From an uncultured Acetatifactor sp. (GTDB taxonomy: Bacteria > Bacillota > Clostridia > Lachnospirales > Lachnospiraceae): a DNA stretch of 24,849 nt. Where the stretch lies: positions 1 through 24,849 of the forward strand of contig CAJUCE010000048.1 of assembly GCA_910584865.1 (NCBI GenBank), in the 5' to 3' direction. This document shows, piece by piece, positions 1 through 7,963 of the stretch (its first letter is position 1; every line of letters starts with the position of its first letter). The translations under genes and the position numbers were made by a program. The notes under the pieces are model-generated. The model was given only the letters and a program-made list of their open reading frames with translations. It did no database searches and was not told the origin of the DNA.

Positions 1-51
1 CGCATATGGAATCAAAAGTTGACTCAATGTCCTTCTGAGTCAACATTATAC
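1..51 (-). repeat. Truncated inverted copy of the 71-bp two-hairpin repeat
   Basis: Read on the minus strand, this stretch matches the first 51 bases of the 71-bp unit found in tandem at 14466-14700: GTATAATGTTGAC, a hairpin, then TTGATTCCATATGCG. The hairpin stem here is GTTGACTCA/TGAGTCAAC, whereas the distant units have GTTGACACA/TGTGTCAAC. The A-T pair has become T-A, so pairing is kept. The second half of the unit would lie outside the window. It sits just upstream of the yicC promoter. Confidence 0.8.
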
Positions 52-86
52 CATATATAAATTCTAAAGTCCAGAAATTTGAATAC

Positions 87-115
87 TTGACGCTTTTGCA
101 TTCTTACTTTATAAT
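87..115 (+). promoter_or_regulatory. Sigma-A promoter of the yicC operon
   Basis: The -35 box TTGACG (87-92) and the -10 box TATAAT (110-115) are separated by exactly 17 bp. Transcription should start near 122. Because the promoter overlaps the possible TTG start at 87, yicC must start further downstream. Confidence 0.85.
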
Positions 116-170
116 AGATAAAAGTATCCAAATTATGGGTTCGTCGCCCGGACAGGAGCATTTATTATTG

Positions 171-1049
171 ATGATAAAGAGCATGACCGGTTTCGGCAGA
201 TGTGAAGTCGTCGAAAACAGCAGAAAATTTGCGGTAGAGATAAAATCAGTCAATCATCGGTATCTGGATGTGAACATTAAGATGCCAAAGAGCCTGAATT
301 TTTTTGAATCCGCAATCCGTGCCGAATTGAAAAACTATATTTCGCGCGGGAAAGTGGACGTATTCATTTCCTATGAGGATTTTTCGGAAAAGACGTCCAC
401 GGTCCACTACAACAGAGAAGTGGCGGAGGAGTATCTGAAATATCTGCGGCAGATGGCGCAGGACTTCGGGCTGGAGGATGATATCCGTGTATCCATGCTC
501 TCCCGGTTTCCGGATGTATTTATAATGGAAGAAAACGGGACAGATGAGGAGGCCCTGTGGAAGGAGCTGCAGAAGGCGGTGAAGGGCGCGGCTAAGATGT
601 TTGTAGACAGCCGTATTGCAGAGGGCGCAAATCTGTGCAGTGACCTGATGGAGAAATTAAACGGGATGAAGCAGTGGGTGGATTTTATTTCCGGGCGCTC
701 TCCCGCTATTGTACAGGAGTACCGCAGAAGGCTGGAGGAGAAGGTGCGGGAGCTGCTGGAGGATGCCCATGTGGATGAGGGCAGGCTGGTGACGGAGGTC
801 ACGATTTATGCGGACAAGGTATGTGTGGATGAGGAGATCGTAAGGCTCCGCAGCCATATTGAGACGACGGAAAATACTTTGCGCGAGGGAGGAGCCATCG
901 GCAGAAAGCTGGATTTTATAGCCCAGGAAATGAATCGGGAGGCTAATACGATTCTGTCCAAGGCGAATGATCTGGAGACATCCAATGTTGCCATCGATCT
1001 GAAGACAGAGATCGAAAAGATCCGCGAACAGATTCAGAATATAGAGTAG
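171..1049 (+). CDS. yicC: YicC/YloC family endoribonuclease
   Basis: This encodes about 292 residues of the YicC/YloC family. Members in E. coli and B. subtilis (YloC) have been shown to be endoribonucleases acting in RNA turnover. The N-terminus MIKSMTGFGR is the family signature, followed by the conserved SVNHRYLD stretch. The C-terminal third (EVTIYADK, the EEIVRLRSH helix, the GRKLDFIAQEMNREANT block) is the typical DUF1732 region. The start was placed at ATG 171 because the family begins there and because the upstream in-frame codons overlap the promoter. An in-frame TTG at 168 is possible, and the AGGAG at 154-158 suits either. It is the first gene of the operon with remA, gmk and rpoZ, and remA begins 13 bp after its stop. 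Confidence 0.95.
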   Translation: MIKSMTGFGRCEVVENSRKFAVEIKSVNHRYLDVNIKMPKSLNFFESAIRAELKNYISRGKVDVFISYEDFSEKTSTVHYNREVAEEYLKYLRQMAQDFGLEDDIRVSMLSRFPDVFIMEENGTDEEALWKELQKAVKGAAKMFVDSRIAEGANLCSDLMEKLNGMKQWVDFISGRSPAIVQEYRRRLEEKVRELLEDAHVDEGRLVTEVTIYADKVCVDEEIVRLRSHIETTENTLREGGAIGRKLDFIAQEMNREANTILSKANDLETSNVAIDLKTEIEKIREQIQNIE

Positions 1050-1062
1050 AGGCGTGGGCAAT

Positions 1063-1317
1063 ATGCTGATTCATATCGGTTTTGGTAATATCGTTAACAC
1101 GGAAAAGATTATCGCCGTTGTCAGCCCGGAATCTGCCCCGATCAAGCGGCTGGTGCAGGGAGCCAGGGAAAAGGGACTTGCGATCGACGCTACCCAGGGC
1201 CGGAAGACCAAATCCGTGCTGATCATGGACGGCAGCCAGGTGGTGTTGTCGGCGCTGCTGCCTGAGACAATTGCCGGGCGGGTACAGGACGGCGCGGAGG
1301 GGACAGAGGAAAAATAA
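1063..1317 (+). CDS. remA: RemA family DNA-binding regulator (DUF370)
   Basis: This is an 84-residue protein of the RemA/DUF370 family. In B. subtilis RemA is a small DNA-binding activator of biofilm matrix genes and assembles into oligomers. The sequence keeps the family core: IGFGNIV near the N-terminus, then VSPESAPIKR, IDATQGRKT, and SVLIMDGSQVVLSA followed by PETIAGR. A GTG at 1054 is in frame, but AGAGG (1048-1052) gives good spacing only to ATG 1063. The position between yicC and gmk is the standard clostridial and bacillar arrangement. What it regulates in this organism cannot be read from the window. Confidence 0.93.
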   Translation: MLIHIGFGNIVNTEKIIAVVSPESAPIKRLVQGAREKGLAIDATQGRKTKSVLIMDGSQVVLSALLPETIAGRVQDGAEGTEEK

Positions 1318-1318
1318 T

Positions 1319-1957
1319 ATGAGACAAAAAGGTATTCTGATTGTGATTTCCGGTTTTTCCGGCGCGGGAAAGGGTACACTAGTAAAAGAGATTATGCGCA
1401 GGCATGGGGAATACTCATTGTCTGTTTCCATGACCACCCGGCCTCCCAGAGCGGGAGAGAGGGAAGGGGTGGAATATTTTTTCACGGACAGAGCCCATTT
1501 TGAGGAAACCATCGCTGCAGACGGACTGGTGGAATATGCGCAGTATTGCGGCAATTATTACGGAACGCCCAAGGCTTATGTAGAAGAGCAGCTGAAGGCG
1601 GGGAAAAATGTCATCCTGGAGATTGAGATCCAGGGGGCGTTGAAGATAAAAGAGAAATTTCCGGAGAGCCTGCTTATTTTTGTCACTCCCCCCAGTGTGG
1701 AGGAGCTCAAACGGCGGCTGGAGGGAAGAGGAACGGAGAGCGCGGAGGTCATTGCAAAGCGTCTGAACCGCGCTGCGGAGGAATCAGAAGGCATGGAAGC
1801 CTATGATTATATTGTCATAAATGACAGTCTGGAGGAGGGCGCGGAAGAGATTCACCGGCTGGTGGATGCGTCCCGGGCGGCTCCGGTGAGAAAACAGGAT
1901 TTTATCCGAGAGATCAGAGAGGAATTGTATCATTTTGCGAAAGGAGTGCAGGATTAA
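1319..1957 (+). CDS. gmk: Guanylate kinase
   Basis: This is a 212-residue cytoplasmic guanylate kinase, which phosphorylates GMP to GDP with ATP in purine nucleotide synthesis. The P-loop is GFSGAGKGT near residue 12, where many homologues have GPSGVGKGT. The GMP-binding block follows with SVSMTTRPPRAGE and EGVEYFF, and then the ILEIEIQGA strand. The start at 1319 lies 2 bp beyond the remA stop, with AGAGGA inside the remA tail as ribosome binding site. An upstream start at 1271 would only add residues out of register with the family. The stop overlaps the rpoZ start by one base (TAATG), suggesting coupled translation. Confidence 0.96.
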   Translation: MRQKGILIVISGFSGAGKGTLVKEIMRRHGEYSLSVSMTTRPPRAGEREGVEYFFTDRAHFEETIAADGLVEYAQYCGNYYGTPKAYVEEQLKAGKNVILEIEIQGALKIKEKFPESLLIFVTPPSVEELKRRLEGRGTESAEVIAKRLNRAAEESEGMEAYDYIVINDSLEEGAEEIHRLVDASRAAPVRKQDFIREIREELYHFAKGVQD

Positions 1958-2187
1958 TGTTACATCCATCTTATTCAGATTTGATGAAGGTAGTGAACAG
2001 CGAGGTAGAGCAGGGCGAGGCGCCGATTGTAAACAGCCGCTACTCCATTGTCATGGCGACTTCCAGAAGGGCCAGACAGATTATCGCAGGCGAGGATGCC
2101 ATGGTGGAGGGCAGGGACAAAAAGCCGCTGTCGGTGGCAGTGGAAGAGCTTAACCAGGGAAAAATCAAAATACTGAGCAGTGAGTAG
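1957..2187 (+). CDS. rpoZ: RNA polymerase omega subunit
   Basis: This 76-residue protein is the small omega subunit of RNA polymerase, which helps assemble and stabilise beta-prime. The recognisable core is YSDLMKVVN, then NSRYSIVMATSRRARQI, and KPLSVAVEELNQGKI near the C-terminus, the usual Firmicute layout. Its ATG shares a base with the gmk stop, and AAGGAG lies just upstream. A hairpin followed by four T residues (2219-2243) lies downstream, so part of the transcription may end here before rimO. Confidence 0.94.
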   Translation: MLHPSYSDLMKVVNSEVEQGEAPIVNSRYSIVMATSRRARQIIAGEDAMVEGRDKKPLSVAVEELNQGKIKILSSE

Positions 2188-2218
2188 AGGGCCGGGCATA
2201 TGGCTTTCGTGTAAGAGG

Positions 2219-2243
2219 TAGCTGGCGGTTTGCCAGCTATTTT
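2219..2243 (+). terminator. Hairpin with short T-run between rpoZ and rimO
   Basis: TAGCTGGC (2219-2226) pairs with GCCAGCTA (2232-2239) around a GGTTT loop and is followed by TTTT. The T-run is short, so it could act as a partial terminator that lets some transcription reach rimO. Confidence 0.55.
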
Positions 2244-2265
2244 CGGTTGAGAGGTACATTTTCTG

Positions 2266-3600
2266 ATGAATATAATGTTTGTATCACTTGGATGTGATAA
2301 AAATCTGGTAGATACGGAGATGATGCTGGGGCTATTGCAGGGGAAGGGCTTCTGCTTTACGGATGACGAGACCCGGGCGGATGTGGCTGTAGTGAATACC
2401 TGCTGCTTTATCGGAGACGCGAAAGAGGAAAGTATCCGGACACTGCTTGAGATGGCCGAATTGAAGAAGAGCGGAAATCTGAAGGGCTTAATTGCAGCCG
2501 GATGTCTGGCACAGCGCTATCGGGAAGAGATCAGGAAGGAGATTCCCGAGGTGGATGCCCTGGTGGGGACCGCCGCCATAGAGGAAATCACGGCGGCAGT
2601 GACGCAGGTGCTGGCGGGAAAGGGTGGGGATCATTACCGGAGCCTGACACAGGCGCCGTTCCAGTGCAGGGAGAGAGTCGTCACCACAGGAGGCCATTTT
2701 GCCTATCTGAAAATTGCGGAAGGATGTAATAAGCGCTGTACCTATTGTATCATACCCAAAGTGCGCGGAGACTACAGAAGTATTCCGATGGAAGCATTGG
2801 AAAGTCAGGCGCGGAAGCTGGCAGAAGACGGTGTCAGGGAGCTGATTCTGGTGGCCCAGGAGACTACCCTTTACGGAGTCGATTTATATGGGAAGAAATG
2901 CCTGCCGCAATTGCTGTGCAGACTGTCAGAGATCGAGGGTATACGCTGGATACGGCTTATGTACTGCTATCCGGAGGAGATCACGGAAGAATTGATAGAT
3001 ACCATGGCACAGGAGCCGAAGATATGTCATTATCTGGATATTCCCATCCAGCATGCCTCCGACAGTATTTTGCGGCGCATGGGCAGACGTACCACCCGGG
3101 AGGAGCTGGAGATGCTGATAGGGCATCTTAGGGAGCGGATTCCGGATATCTGTCTGAGGACGACTCTGATCAGCGGCTTTCCGGGGGAGACCCAGGAGGA
3201 TTTTGAAGAACTGTACCGCTTTGTCAATGAGATGGAATTCGACAGGCTGGGCGTGTTTGCCTATTCCAGGGAGGAGGATACGCCGGCGGCCGATATGCCG
3301 GATCAGATACCGGATTCCGTCAGCGAGGCCAGGCGCGATGAACTGATGGAGCTGCAGCAGGCAGTAGCGTTTGAGAAAGCGGAAGAAATGGTGGGACGGA
3401 CACTTACCGTTATGATAGAAGGCAAGGTAGCGGATGAAGACGTATATGTGGCAAGAACCTATCGGGATGCGCCGGATGTGGACGGATATTTGTTTGTGAA
3501 TACGGCGTCTGTGTTGACAACAGGGGATTTTGTTCAGGTACTTGTGACGGATTCCAATGAATATGACTTGATCGGTGAGATCGCGGAGGATTTATCATGA
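2266..3600 (+). CDS. rimO: Ribosomal protein uS12 methylthiotransferase RimO
   Basis: This 444-residue radical-SAM enzyme adds a methylthio group to a conserved aspartate of ribosomal protein uS12. The N-terminal UPF0004 domain has cluster ligands C10, C46 and C80 (LGCDKN, NTCCF, AAGCLAQ). The radical-SAM motif CxxxCxxC is at C154, C158 and C161 (CNKRCTYC). The C-terminal TRAM domain runs from about residue 377. The LGCDKNLVD start and the IQHASDSILRRMGR stretch favour RimO over the tRNA enzymes MiaB and MtaB. The ribosome binding site is weak (GAGAGG, long spacing). The stop overlaps pgsA by 4 bp (ATGA), indicating coupling. Confidence 0.94.
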   Translation: MNIMFVSLGCDKNLVDTEMMLGLLQGKGFCFTDDETRADVAVVNTCCFIGDAKEESIRTLLEMAELKKSGNLKGLIAAGCLAQRYREEIRKEIPEVDALVGTAAIEEITAAVTQVLAGKGGDHYRSLTQAPFQCRERVVTTGGHFAYLKIAEGCNKRCTYCIIPKVRGDYRSIPMEALESQARKLAEDGVRELILVAQETTLYGVDLYGKKCLPQLLCRLSEIEGIRWIRLMYCYPEEITEELIDTMAQEPKICHYLDIPIQHASDSILRRMGRRTTREELEMLIGHLRERIPDICLRTTLISGFPGETQEDFEELYRFVNEMEFDRLGVFAYSREEDTPAADMPDQIPDSVSEARRDELMELQQAVAFEKAEEMVGRTLTVMIEGKVADEDVYVARTYRDAPDVDGYLFVNTASVLTTGDFVQVLVTDSNEYDLIGEIAEDLS

Positions 3601-4178
3601 AAAAGATGAATTTACCCAATAAATTAACTATTATCAGGATGGTCCTGATCGTTCCCTTTGTGCTGGTATTATTGGGTGAAAGCGGCGGCTGGAGCTGGTA
3701 TGGAGCTCTGTTCGGCAATGTGATGGAGTATATGGACTATGTCGCTCTGGCGATCTTTATCGTCGCCAGCCTCACAGACCTGATCGACGGCAAAATTGCC
3801 AGAAAGTATAACCTGGTGACCAATTTCGGCAAATTTATGGATCCCCTGGCGGATAAACTGCTGGTTTGCGCAGCCCTGATCGGACTGGTGGAATTGGGAA
3901 GGATTCCCGCGTGGATCGTTATCATTATTATTAGCAGGGAATTTATCATTAGCGGATTCAGGCTGGTGGCGTCGGACAACGGCGTGGTGATCGCCGCAAA
4001 TTATTGGGGAAAGTTTAAGACGGTATTTCAGATGATCATGGTGTGTTTGATGATTGCCGATATTCCCGGGCTGCGGCTTGTGACGGAGATTGTCATGTGG
4101 ATTGCGCTGCTTTTGACAGTCATTTCGCTGGTGGATTATCTGGTCAAAAACAGAGCGGTAATGGCGGAACAAAAATAG
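3597..4178 (+). CDS. pgsA: CDP-diacylglycerol-glycerol-3-phosphate phosphatidyltransferase
   Basis: This is a 193-residue membrane enzyme that makes phosphatidylglycerol phosphate from CDP-diacylglycerol and glycerol-3-phosphate, the committed step to phosphatidylglycerol and cardiolipin. The CDP-alcohol phosphotransferase motif DxxDGxxAR(8)GxxxDxxxD is complete: D61, D64, G65, A68, R69, G78, D82 and D86. The N-terminus NLPNKLTIIRM is typical of PgsA, and several hydrophobic helices follow. It starts inside the rimO stop with CGGAGG as binding site. The rimO-pgsA-cinA order is common in Clostridia. Confidence 0.95.
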   Translation: MKKMNLPNKLTIIRMVLIVPFVLVLLGESGGWSWYGALFGNVMEYMDYVALAIFIVASLTDLIDGKIARKYNLVTNFGKFMDPLADKLLVCAALIGLVELGRIPAWIVIIIISREFIISGFRLVASDNGVVIAANYWGKFKTVFQMIMVCLMIADIPGLRLVTEIVMWIALLLTVISLVDYLVKNRAVMAEQK

Positions 4179-4203
4179 GGAGAAAGGCAGAAGCGGTGTA
4201 ATT

Positions 4204-5475
4204 ATGAAGGTTGAATTGATTTGTGTGGGAACAGAGCTTTTGCTGGGAAGTATCGTGAACACCAATGCGGCCTATCTGGCGGAGAAGTGTGCGGGACTGG
4301 GACTTACCTGTCATTTTCAGACAGTGGTGGGAGATAATGAAGACAGACTGGCCATGGTACTTCAGACTGCTATGGGGCGCTCCGACATTGTGATTTTGTC
4401 CGGCGGGCTAGGGCCTACGGAGGATGATCTGACAAAAGAGACGGCGGCGAAGGTGTGCGGCAGGACTTTGGTTATGCATGAGGAGAGCAGGGAACGAATC
4501 CGGCTTTTTTTTGCCGACAGGGGGATGGAACCTACGGAAAATAACTGGAAACAGGCCATGTTGCCGGAGGGGGCCGTGGTTTTGGAGAATCATAACGGAA
4601 CGGCTCCCGGCATGATTCTGGAGACCGAGCAGGCGAAGGTTATTCTGCTGCCCGGACCGCCCGGAGAGCTGACTCTTATGTTTGAAGAGAGCGTAGTTCC
4701 TTATCTGGCGGCATTGACCTCTCAGGTCATCTGTTCCCAGACAGTGAAAATCTGCGGTGTGGGGGAGAGTAAGGCCGAGATGATGGTAAAGGATCTGATT
4801 GACGGACAGACCAATCCAACCATTGCCACCTATGCGAAGACAGGAGAGGTGCATATCCGGGTCACCGCCAATGCGCAGGACCGCAAGACAGCCTTAAAGC
4901 TGATAAAACCAATGGTAAAGGAATTGAAGACCAGGTTCGGAAATCATATCTATACAACAGATGAGGAGACCACGCTGGAAAAATCCGTGGTGGATCTGGC
5001 CATGGCGAATAAGCTGACGATAACCTGTGCGGAGTCCTGTACGGGAGGAATGCTTTCGGCCAGACTGATCAATGTAGCGGGGATTTCGGATATCTATAAA
5101 TCCGGCGTGATTACGTATTCCAACAAGGCCAAGCGCAGGCTCCTGGGCGTGAAGAAGAGTACTCTGCAAAAGCATGGCGCCGTAAGCGAGAAGACGGCGG
5201 AGGAGATGGCAAAGGGCGCAGCAGTCATGTTCAAGGCGGATGTGGCGGTGGCAATCACAGGGATAGCCGGTCCGGACGGCGGGACGGAGGCCAAACCGGT
5301 AGGGCTGGTATATATCGCCTGCCATGTGAAGGGCAAGGTCACGGTAAGGGAATATCGTTTTTCGGGAAATCGGACCAAAGTAAGGGAATCCGCCGTTTCG
5401 GCCGCCCTTTCGCTGATGCGGGAGTGTATTTTGGTTTATTACAGCAAGGTAACGTTCGGAAAAGGGGAGTCTTGA
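4204..5475 (+). CDS. cinA: CinA-family nicotinamide-nucleotide amidase
   Basis: This 423-residue, two-domain CinA protein has an N-terminal MoeA/MogA-like (COG1058, nucleotide-pyrophosphatase type) domain in about residues 1-170, with VGTELLLGSIVNTNA and LSGGLGPTEDDLT. The C-terminal PncC-type amidase domain lies in about residues 260-415, with CAESCTGGMLSARL, GVITYSNKAK and AITGIAGPDGG. CinA proteins salvage damaged pyridine nucleotides by deamidating NMN. The full length fits the long Firmicute form. It lies 25 bp downstream of pgsA and just before recA, the classical cinA-recA linkage. Its TGA lies inside the terminator hairpin. Confidence 0.94.
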   Translation: MKVELICVGTELLLGSIVNTNAAYLAEKCAGLGLTCHFQTVVGDNEDRLAMVLQTAMGRSDIVILSGGLGPTEDDLTKETAAKVCGRTLVMHEESRERIRLFFADRGMEPTENNWKQAMLPEGAVVLENHNGTAPGMILETEQAKVILLPGPPGELTLMFEESVVPYLAALTSQVICSQTVKICGVGESKAEMMVKDLIDGQTNPTIATYAKTGEVHIRVTANAQDRKTALKLIKPMVKELKTRFGNHIYTTDEETTLEKSVVDLAMANKLTITCAESCTGGMLSARLINVAGISDIYKSGVITYSNKAKRRLLGVKKSTLQKHGAVSEKTAEEMAKGAAVMFKADVAVAITGIAGPDGGTEAKPVGLVYIACHVKGKVTVREYRFSGNRTKVRESAVSAALSLMRECILVYYSKVTFGKGES

Positions 5476-5485
5476 CTCCTTTTTT
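5460..5485 (+). terminator. Rho-independent terminator overlapping the cinA stop
   Basis: AAAAGGGGAGT (5460-5470), loop CTTG, then ACTCCTTTTTT (5475-5485) form a stem of 11 pairs, two of them G-T. The T-run is part of the 3' arm. The cinA stop codon TGA (5473-5475) is inside the hairpin. Confidence 0.8.
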
Positions 5486-5497
5486 CCTTATTTTCTA

Positions 5498-5526
5498 TTG
5501 TCATGGGACAAAAATTGTGCTATACT
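5498..5526 (+). promoter_or_regulatory. Candidate distal recA promoter
   Basis: TTGTCA (5498-5503) and TATACT (5521-5526) are 17 bp apart, directly after the cinA terminator. It would give a recA transcript with a leader of more than 220 nt, in addition to the LexA-boxed promoter at 5684. No LexA-type box is visible at this one, so it could supply basal expression. Confidence 0.5.
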
Positions 5527-5607
5527 ATCCTCATTCGTTATATCATTAGACAGTTATTCTTATATTCCGGCAGTTTCGCCACAGGTTTCAGAAAAGTTTT
5601 GCGGGTG

Positions 5608-5646
5608 AGGAGGTGATCGCCTTTGAGGGAGTTTTATGACACTTGA
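5608..5646 (+). other. Very strong Shine-Dalgarno with a 7-codon reading frame
   Basis: AGGAGGTGATC at 5608-5618 is complementary to 11 bases of the 16S rRNA 3' end. It is followed at normal distance by TTG AGG GAG TTT TAT GAC ACT TGA (5623-5646). An overlapping GTG frame (5613) gives an 8-codon peptide. Either could be a leader peptide on the longer recA transcript, or the site could be a relic of a lost gene. No function is claimed. Confidence 0.3.
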
Positions 5647-5683
5647 AAAGTGGTAAATTTTGTTTATGCAATGCAGATAGCTA

Positions 5684-5736
5684 TTGACAAATGCGAACAA
5701 ATGTTTTATCCTTATACAAGACAGAACATTTGTTCC
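5684..5736 (+). promoter_or_regulatory. SOS-controlled recA promoter with two LexA boxes
   Basis: TTGACA (5684-5689), a 17-bp spacer and TATCCT (5707-5712) form the promoter. The spacer holds CGAACAAATGTTTT (5694-5707), which fits the Gram-positive LexA consensus CGAACRNRYGTTYC at 13 of 14 positions. A second box, AGAACATTTGTTCC (5723-5736), covers the start of the transcript and fits 12 of 14. Both should be bound by LexA and released on DNA damage. Confidence 0.88.
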
Positions 5737-5760
5737 CTGAAAAGAAGAGGAGATTTTAAT

Positions 5761-6915
5761 ATGGAAAAAGAGGAAAAACTCAAAGCCTTAGATGCGGCCA
5801 TCAGCCAGATTGAGAAACAGTTCGGAAAAGGTGCGGTGATGAAGCTGGGGGATCCCACGGCGCAGATGAATGTGGAGGCGATTCCCACGGGCTCTTTGAG
5901 TCTTGATATTGCATTGGGATTGGGAGGGATTCCCAGAGGAAGGGTAATAGAGATATACGGACCGGAATCCAGCGGTAAGACTACAGTTACGCTGCATATG
6001 ATCGCGGAAGTACAGAAGATGGGCGGAATTGCGGGTTTTATCGATGCGGAGCATGCGCTGGATCCCGTGTATGCCAGGAATATCGGCGTGGATATTGACA
6101 ATCTGTATATATCTCAGCCGGACAACGGAGAGCAGGCGTTGGAGATCGCGGAGACCATGGTGCGTTCCGGGGCCGTTGATATTGTGGTAGTGGACTCCGT
6201 GGCGGCGCTGGTTCCCAAGGCGGAGATCGAGGGAGATATGGGAGACAGCCATGTAGGTCTGCAGGCCCGTCTGATGTCCCAGGCGCTGCGGAAGCTGACG
6301 GCAGTGATCAGCAGGTCCAACTGTGCAGTGGTTTTCATCAACCAGCTCAGAGAGAAGGTGGGGGTCATGTTCGGTAATCCGGAGACCACCACAGGCGGGC
6401 GGGCGCTGAAGTTTTATTCTTCTGTCCGGCTGGATGTAAGGCGGGTTGAGGCCCTGAAACAGGGCGGTGAGGTGATCGGCAACCGCACCCGTGTAAAGGT
6501 GGTGAAAAACAAAGTGGCGCCGCCTTTTAAGGAAGCGGAGTTCGACATTATGTTCGGCAAGGGGATTTCCAGGGAGGGAGATACGCTGGATCTGGCGGCA
6601 GATCTGGATATTATCGTAAAATCAGGCGCATGGTATGCCTATGAAGGGAACAAGATCGGCCAGGGCCGGGAGAATGCAAAGCAGTTTCTGCGGGATAATC
6701 CGGAGGTTTGGAAGGCCGTTGACAAAAAGGTGCGCGAGCATTACGGATTTGTCGCGGATGGAGGGGAGTTGAAGAATACCGCCGAACCAGCCTTTAAGAA
6801 CGGAGGAAAGACGGGCAAGGCCGGCAAGTCAAAGGCAGGCGCCAAGGTAGAGGCGGAAGCAGAGAAGAAGACACAGGATGCCGGGGAATCCGGCACAGAG
6901 AGCGAACCGGCGTGA
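5761..6915 (+). CDS. recA: Recombinase RecA
   Basis: This 384-residue RecA forms the filament that carries out strand exchange in homologous recombination and triggers LexA self-cleavage. The Walker A motif GPESSGKT has K73, the VDIVVVDSVAAL strand is Walker B, and the GGRALKFYSSVRLD block with NxVAPPFKEAEFDI is intact. The tail after about residue 340 is lysine, alanine and glutamate rich, as in other RecA proteins. The start at ATG 5761 has AGAGGAG at good spacing. An earlier in-frame start at 5650 is rejected because it would include the promoter and LexA boxes. recX follows downstream, a frequent pairing. Confidence 0.98.
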   Translation: MEKEEKLKALDAAISQIEKQFGKGAVMKLGDPTAQMNVEAIPTGSLSLDIALGLGGIPRGRVIEIYGPESSGKTTVTLHMIAEVQKMGGIAGFIDAEHALDPVYARNIGVDIDNLYISQPDNGEQALEIAETMVRSGAVDIVVVDSVAALVPKAEIEGDMGDSHVGLQARLMSQALRKLTAVISRSNCAVVFINQLREKVGVMFGNPETTTGGRALKFYSSVRLDVRRVEALKQGGEVIGNRTRVKVVKNKVAPPFKEAEFDIMFGKGISREGDTLDLAADLDIIVKSGAWYAYEGNKIGQGRENAKQFLRDNPEVWKAVDKKVREHYGFVADGGELKNTAEPAFKNGGKTGKAGKSKAGAKVEAEAEKKTQDAGESGTESEPA

Positions 6916-6924
6916 GTATCCGTC

Positions 6925-7011
6925 CCGGTTTCGTGACGGAACCGGCGGCATGGGATGAAGCCGGGATTGCTACGCTGCGTACCTTCCCGGTCCGCAACGG
7001 AACCGGGAAGG
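6925..7011 (+). other. Two GC-rich hairpins between recA and recX
   Basis: CCGGTTTCG/CGGAACCGG (6925-6933 with 6937-6945) and a longer stem, CCTTCCCGGTCCG with CGGAACCGGGAAGG (6982-6994 with 6998-7011, one bulge, CAA loop), lie in the 176-bp gap. Neither is followed by a T-run, so they are not ordinary terminators. They might slow transcription or protect the recA message end. No gene is seen in the gap. Confidence 0.5.
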
Positions 7012-7091
7012 CAGCTGCGGAGGGACGCAGGAAACGGTAATTATGTCCGGGCGGCCGGGCCGGTCTGACAAAATGAGATCCGGAGGGAATA

Positions 7092-7721
7092 ATGATTGTA
7101 ACGCAGATAGAAGAGGTATCAAAATCCCGGGTCAGGGTATGGATTGATGAGGATTTTGCCTTTGCATTATACAAGGGAGAGCTGCGATCCTTTCATATCC
7201 GGGAAGGGGAGGAGATCAGCGGGGAAAGTTATCGCAGTATTCTGGAGGAGGTGCTGCCCAAACGGGCTAAGCTTCGGGCCATGAATCTGCTGAAAAGCCG
7301 GGCGTACACGGTGAAGCAGCTTCGCGACAAGCTGAAGGCAGGCGGTTACCCGGAAGCCGTGACAGAGGAAGCGCTGCAGTATGTCGGCAGTTTTCATTAT
7401 ACGGACGATTTGCGATATGCGGTCAGCTTTATCCAGGATCATGAGACCGCGCGAAGCCGCAGACGGATAGAACAGGACCTGTTGGGGAGAGGGATTGACC
7501 GGGCTACACTGGAACAGGCATGGGCACAATGGGAGGAATCCGGAGGAAGCCAGGACGAACAGGCTATGATACAGGCGCTTCTTACAAAGAAGGGCTATGA
7601 TCCGGACAGGGCAGATCAGAAGGAAAAACAGAGGATTTATGGCTTTTTGATGAGAAGAGGCTTTTCGGGAGAGCAGGTGCGGCGGGCAATATTTTCCGGA
7701 GATATTTACGATTGGGAGTAA
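7092..7721 (+). CDS. recX: RecA regulator RecX
   Basis: This 209-residue RecX-family protein is expected to bind the RecA filament and modulate it. RecX is built from three-helix repeats. Here the first conserved block includes RAMNLLKSRAYTVKQLRDKL (about residues 60-80), followed by YTDDLRYAVSFI, then the RRIEQDLLGRGI block, and a C-terminal repeat with IYGFLMRRGFSGEQVRRAI. The start at ATG 7092 is preceded by GGAGGG. The N-terminal 45 residues resemble those of other Clostridial RecX. The 176-bp gap to recA contains two GC-rich hairpins. Confidence 0.9.
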   Translation: MIVTQIEEVSKSRVRVWIDEDFAFALYKGELRSFHIREGEEISGESYRSILEEVLPKRAKLRAMNLLKSRAYTVKQLRDKLKAGGYPEAVTEEALQYVGSFHYTDDLRYAVSFIQDHETARSRRRIEQDLLGRGIDRATLEQAWAQWEESGGSQDEQAMIQALLTKKGYDPDRADQKEKQRIYGFLMRRGFSGEQVRRAIFSGDIYDWE

Positions 7722-7812
7722 CGCGGATGGCATAAACTGCCGTTTTGTACAAATAGCACAATAACTTACACTATGTTTTAGAATAAATTTTACAAAATAT
7801 AGACACTTCCAC

Positions 7813-7841
7813 TTGACATCTGGGCAATTTGAGTTTAGAAT
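7813..7841 (+). promoter_or_regulatory. Sigma-A promoter of rny
   Basis: TTGACA (7813-7818), a spacer of exactly 17 bp, then TAGAAT (7836-7841). It lies in the 242-bp gap after recX and gives a leader of about 115 nt before rny. The surrounding sequence is AT-rich, unlike the coding regions. Confidence 0.85.
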
Positions 7842-7963
7842 TAGACTGTTGTGAATTGCTTGTCAGAATGTTTTCATTACATACATTCCTGATAGGCTGT
7901 ATGACGAATAATCGCATACAGTTCAGTGTACAATGAAAATGAAATAAGGAGGTGCCCCTGTAG

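Noticed and set aside
87..170. N-terminal extension of yicC from TTG 87
   Set aside because: The region contains the -35 and -10 boxes, and the family begins at MIKSMTGFG.
943..1554. 203-codon minus-strand frame over remA and gmk
   Set aside because: It is a shadow of two well-conserved genes and has no family features.
5650..5760. N-terminal extension of recA
   Set aside because: It would include the recA promoter and LexA boxes and does not resemble RecA.
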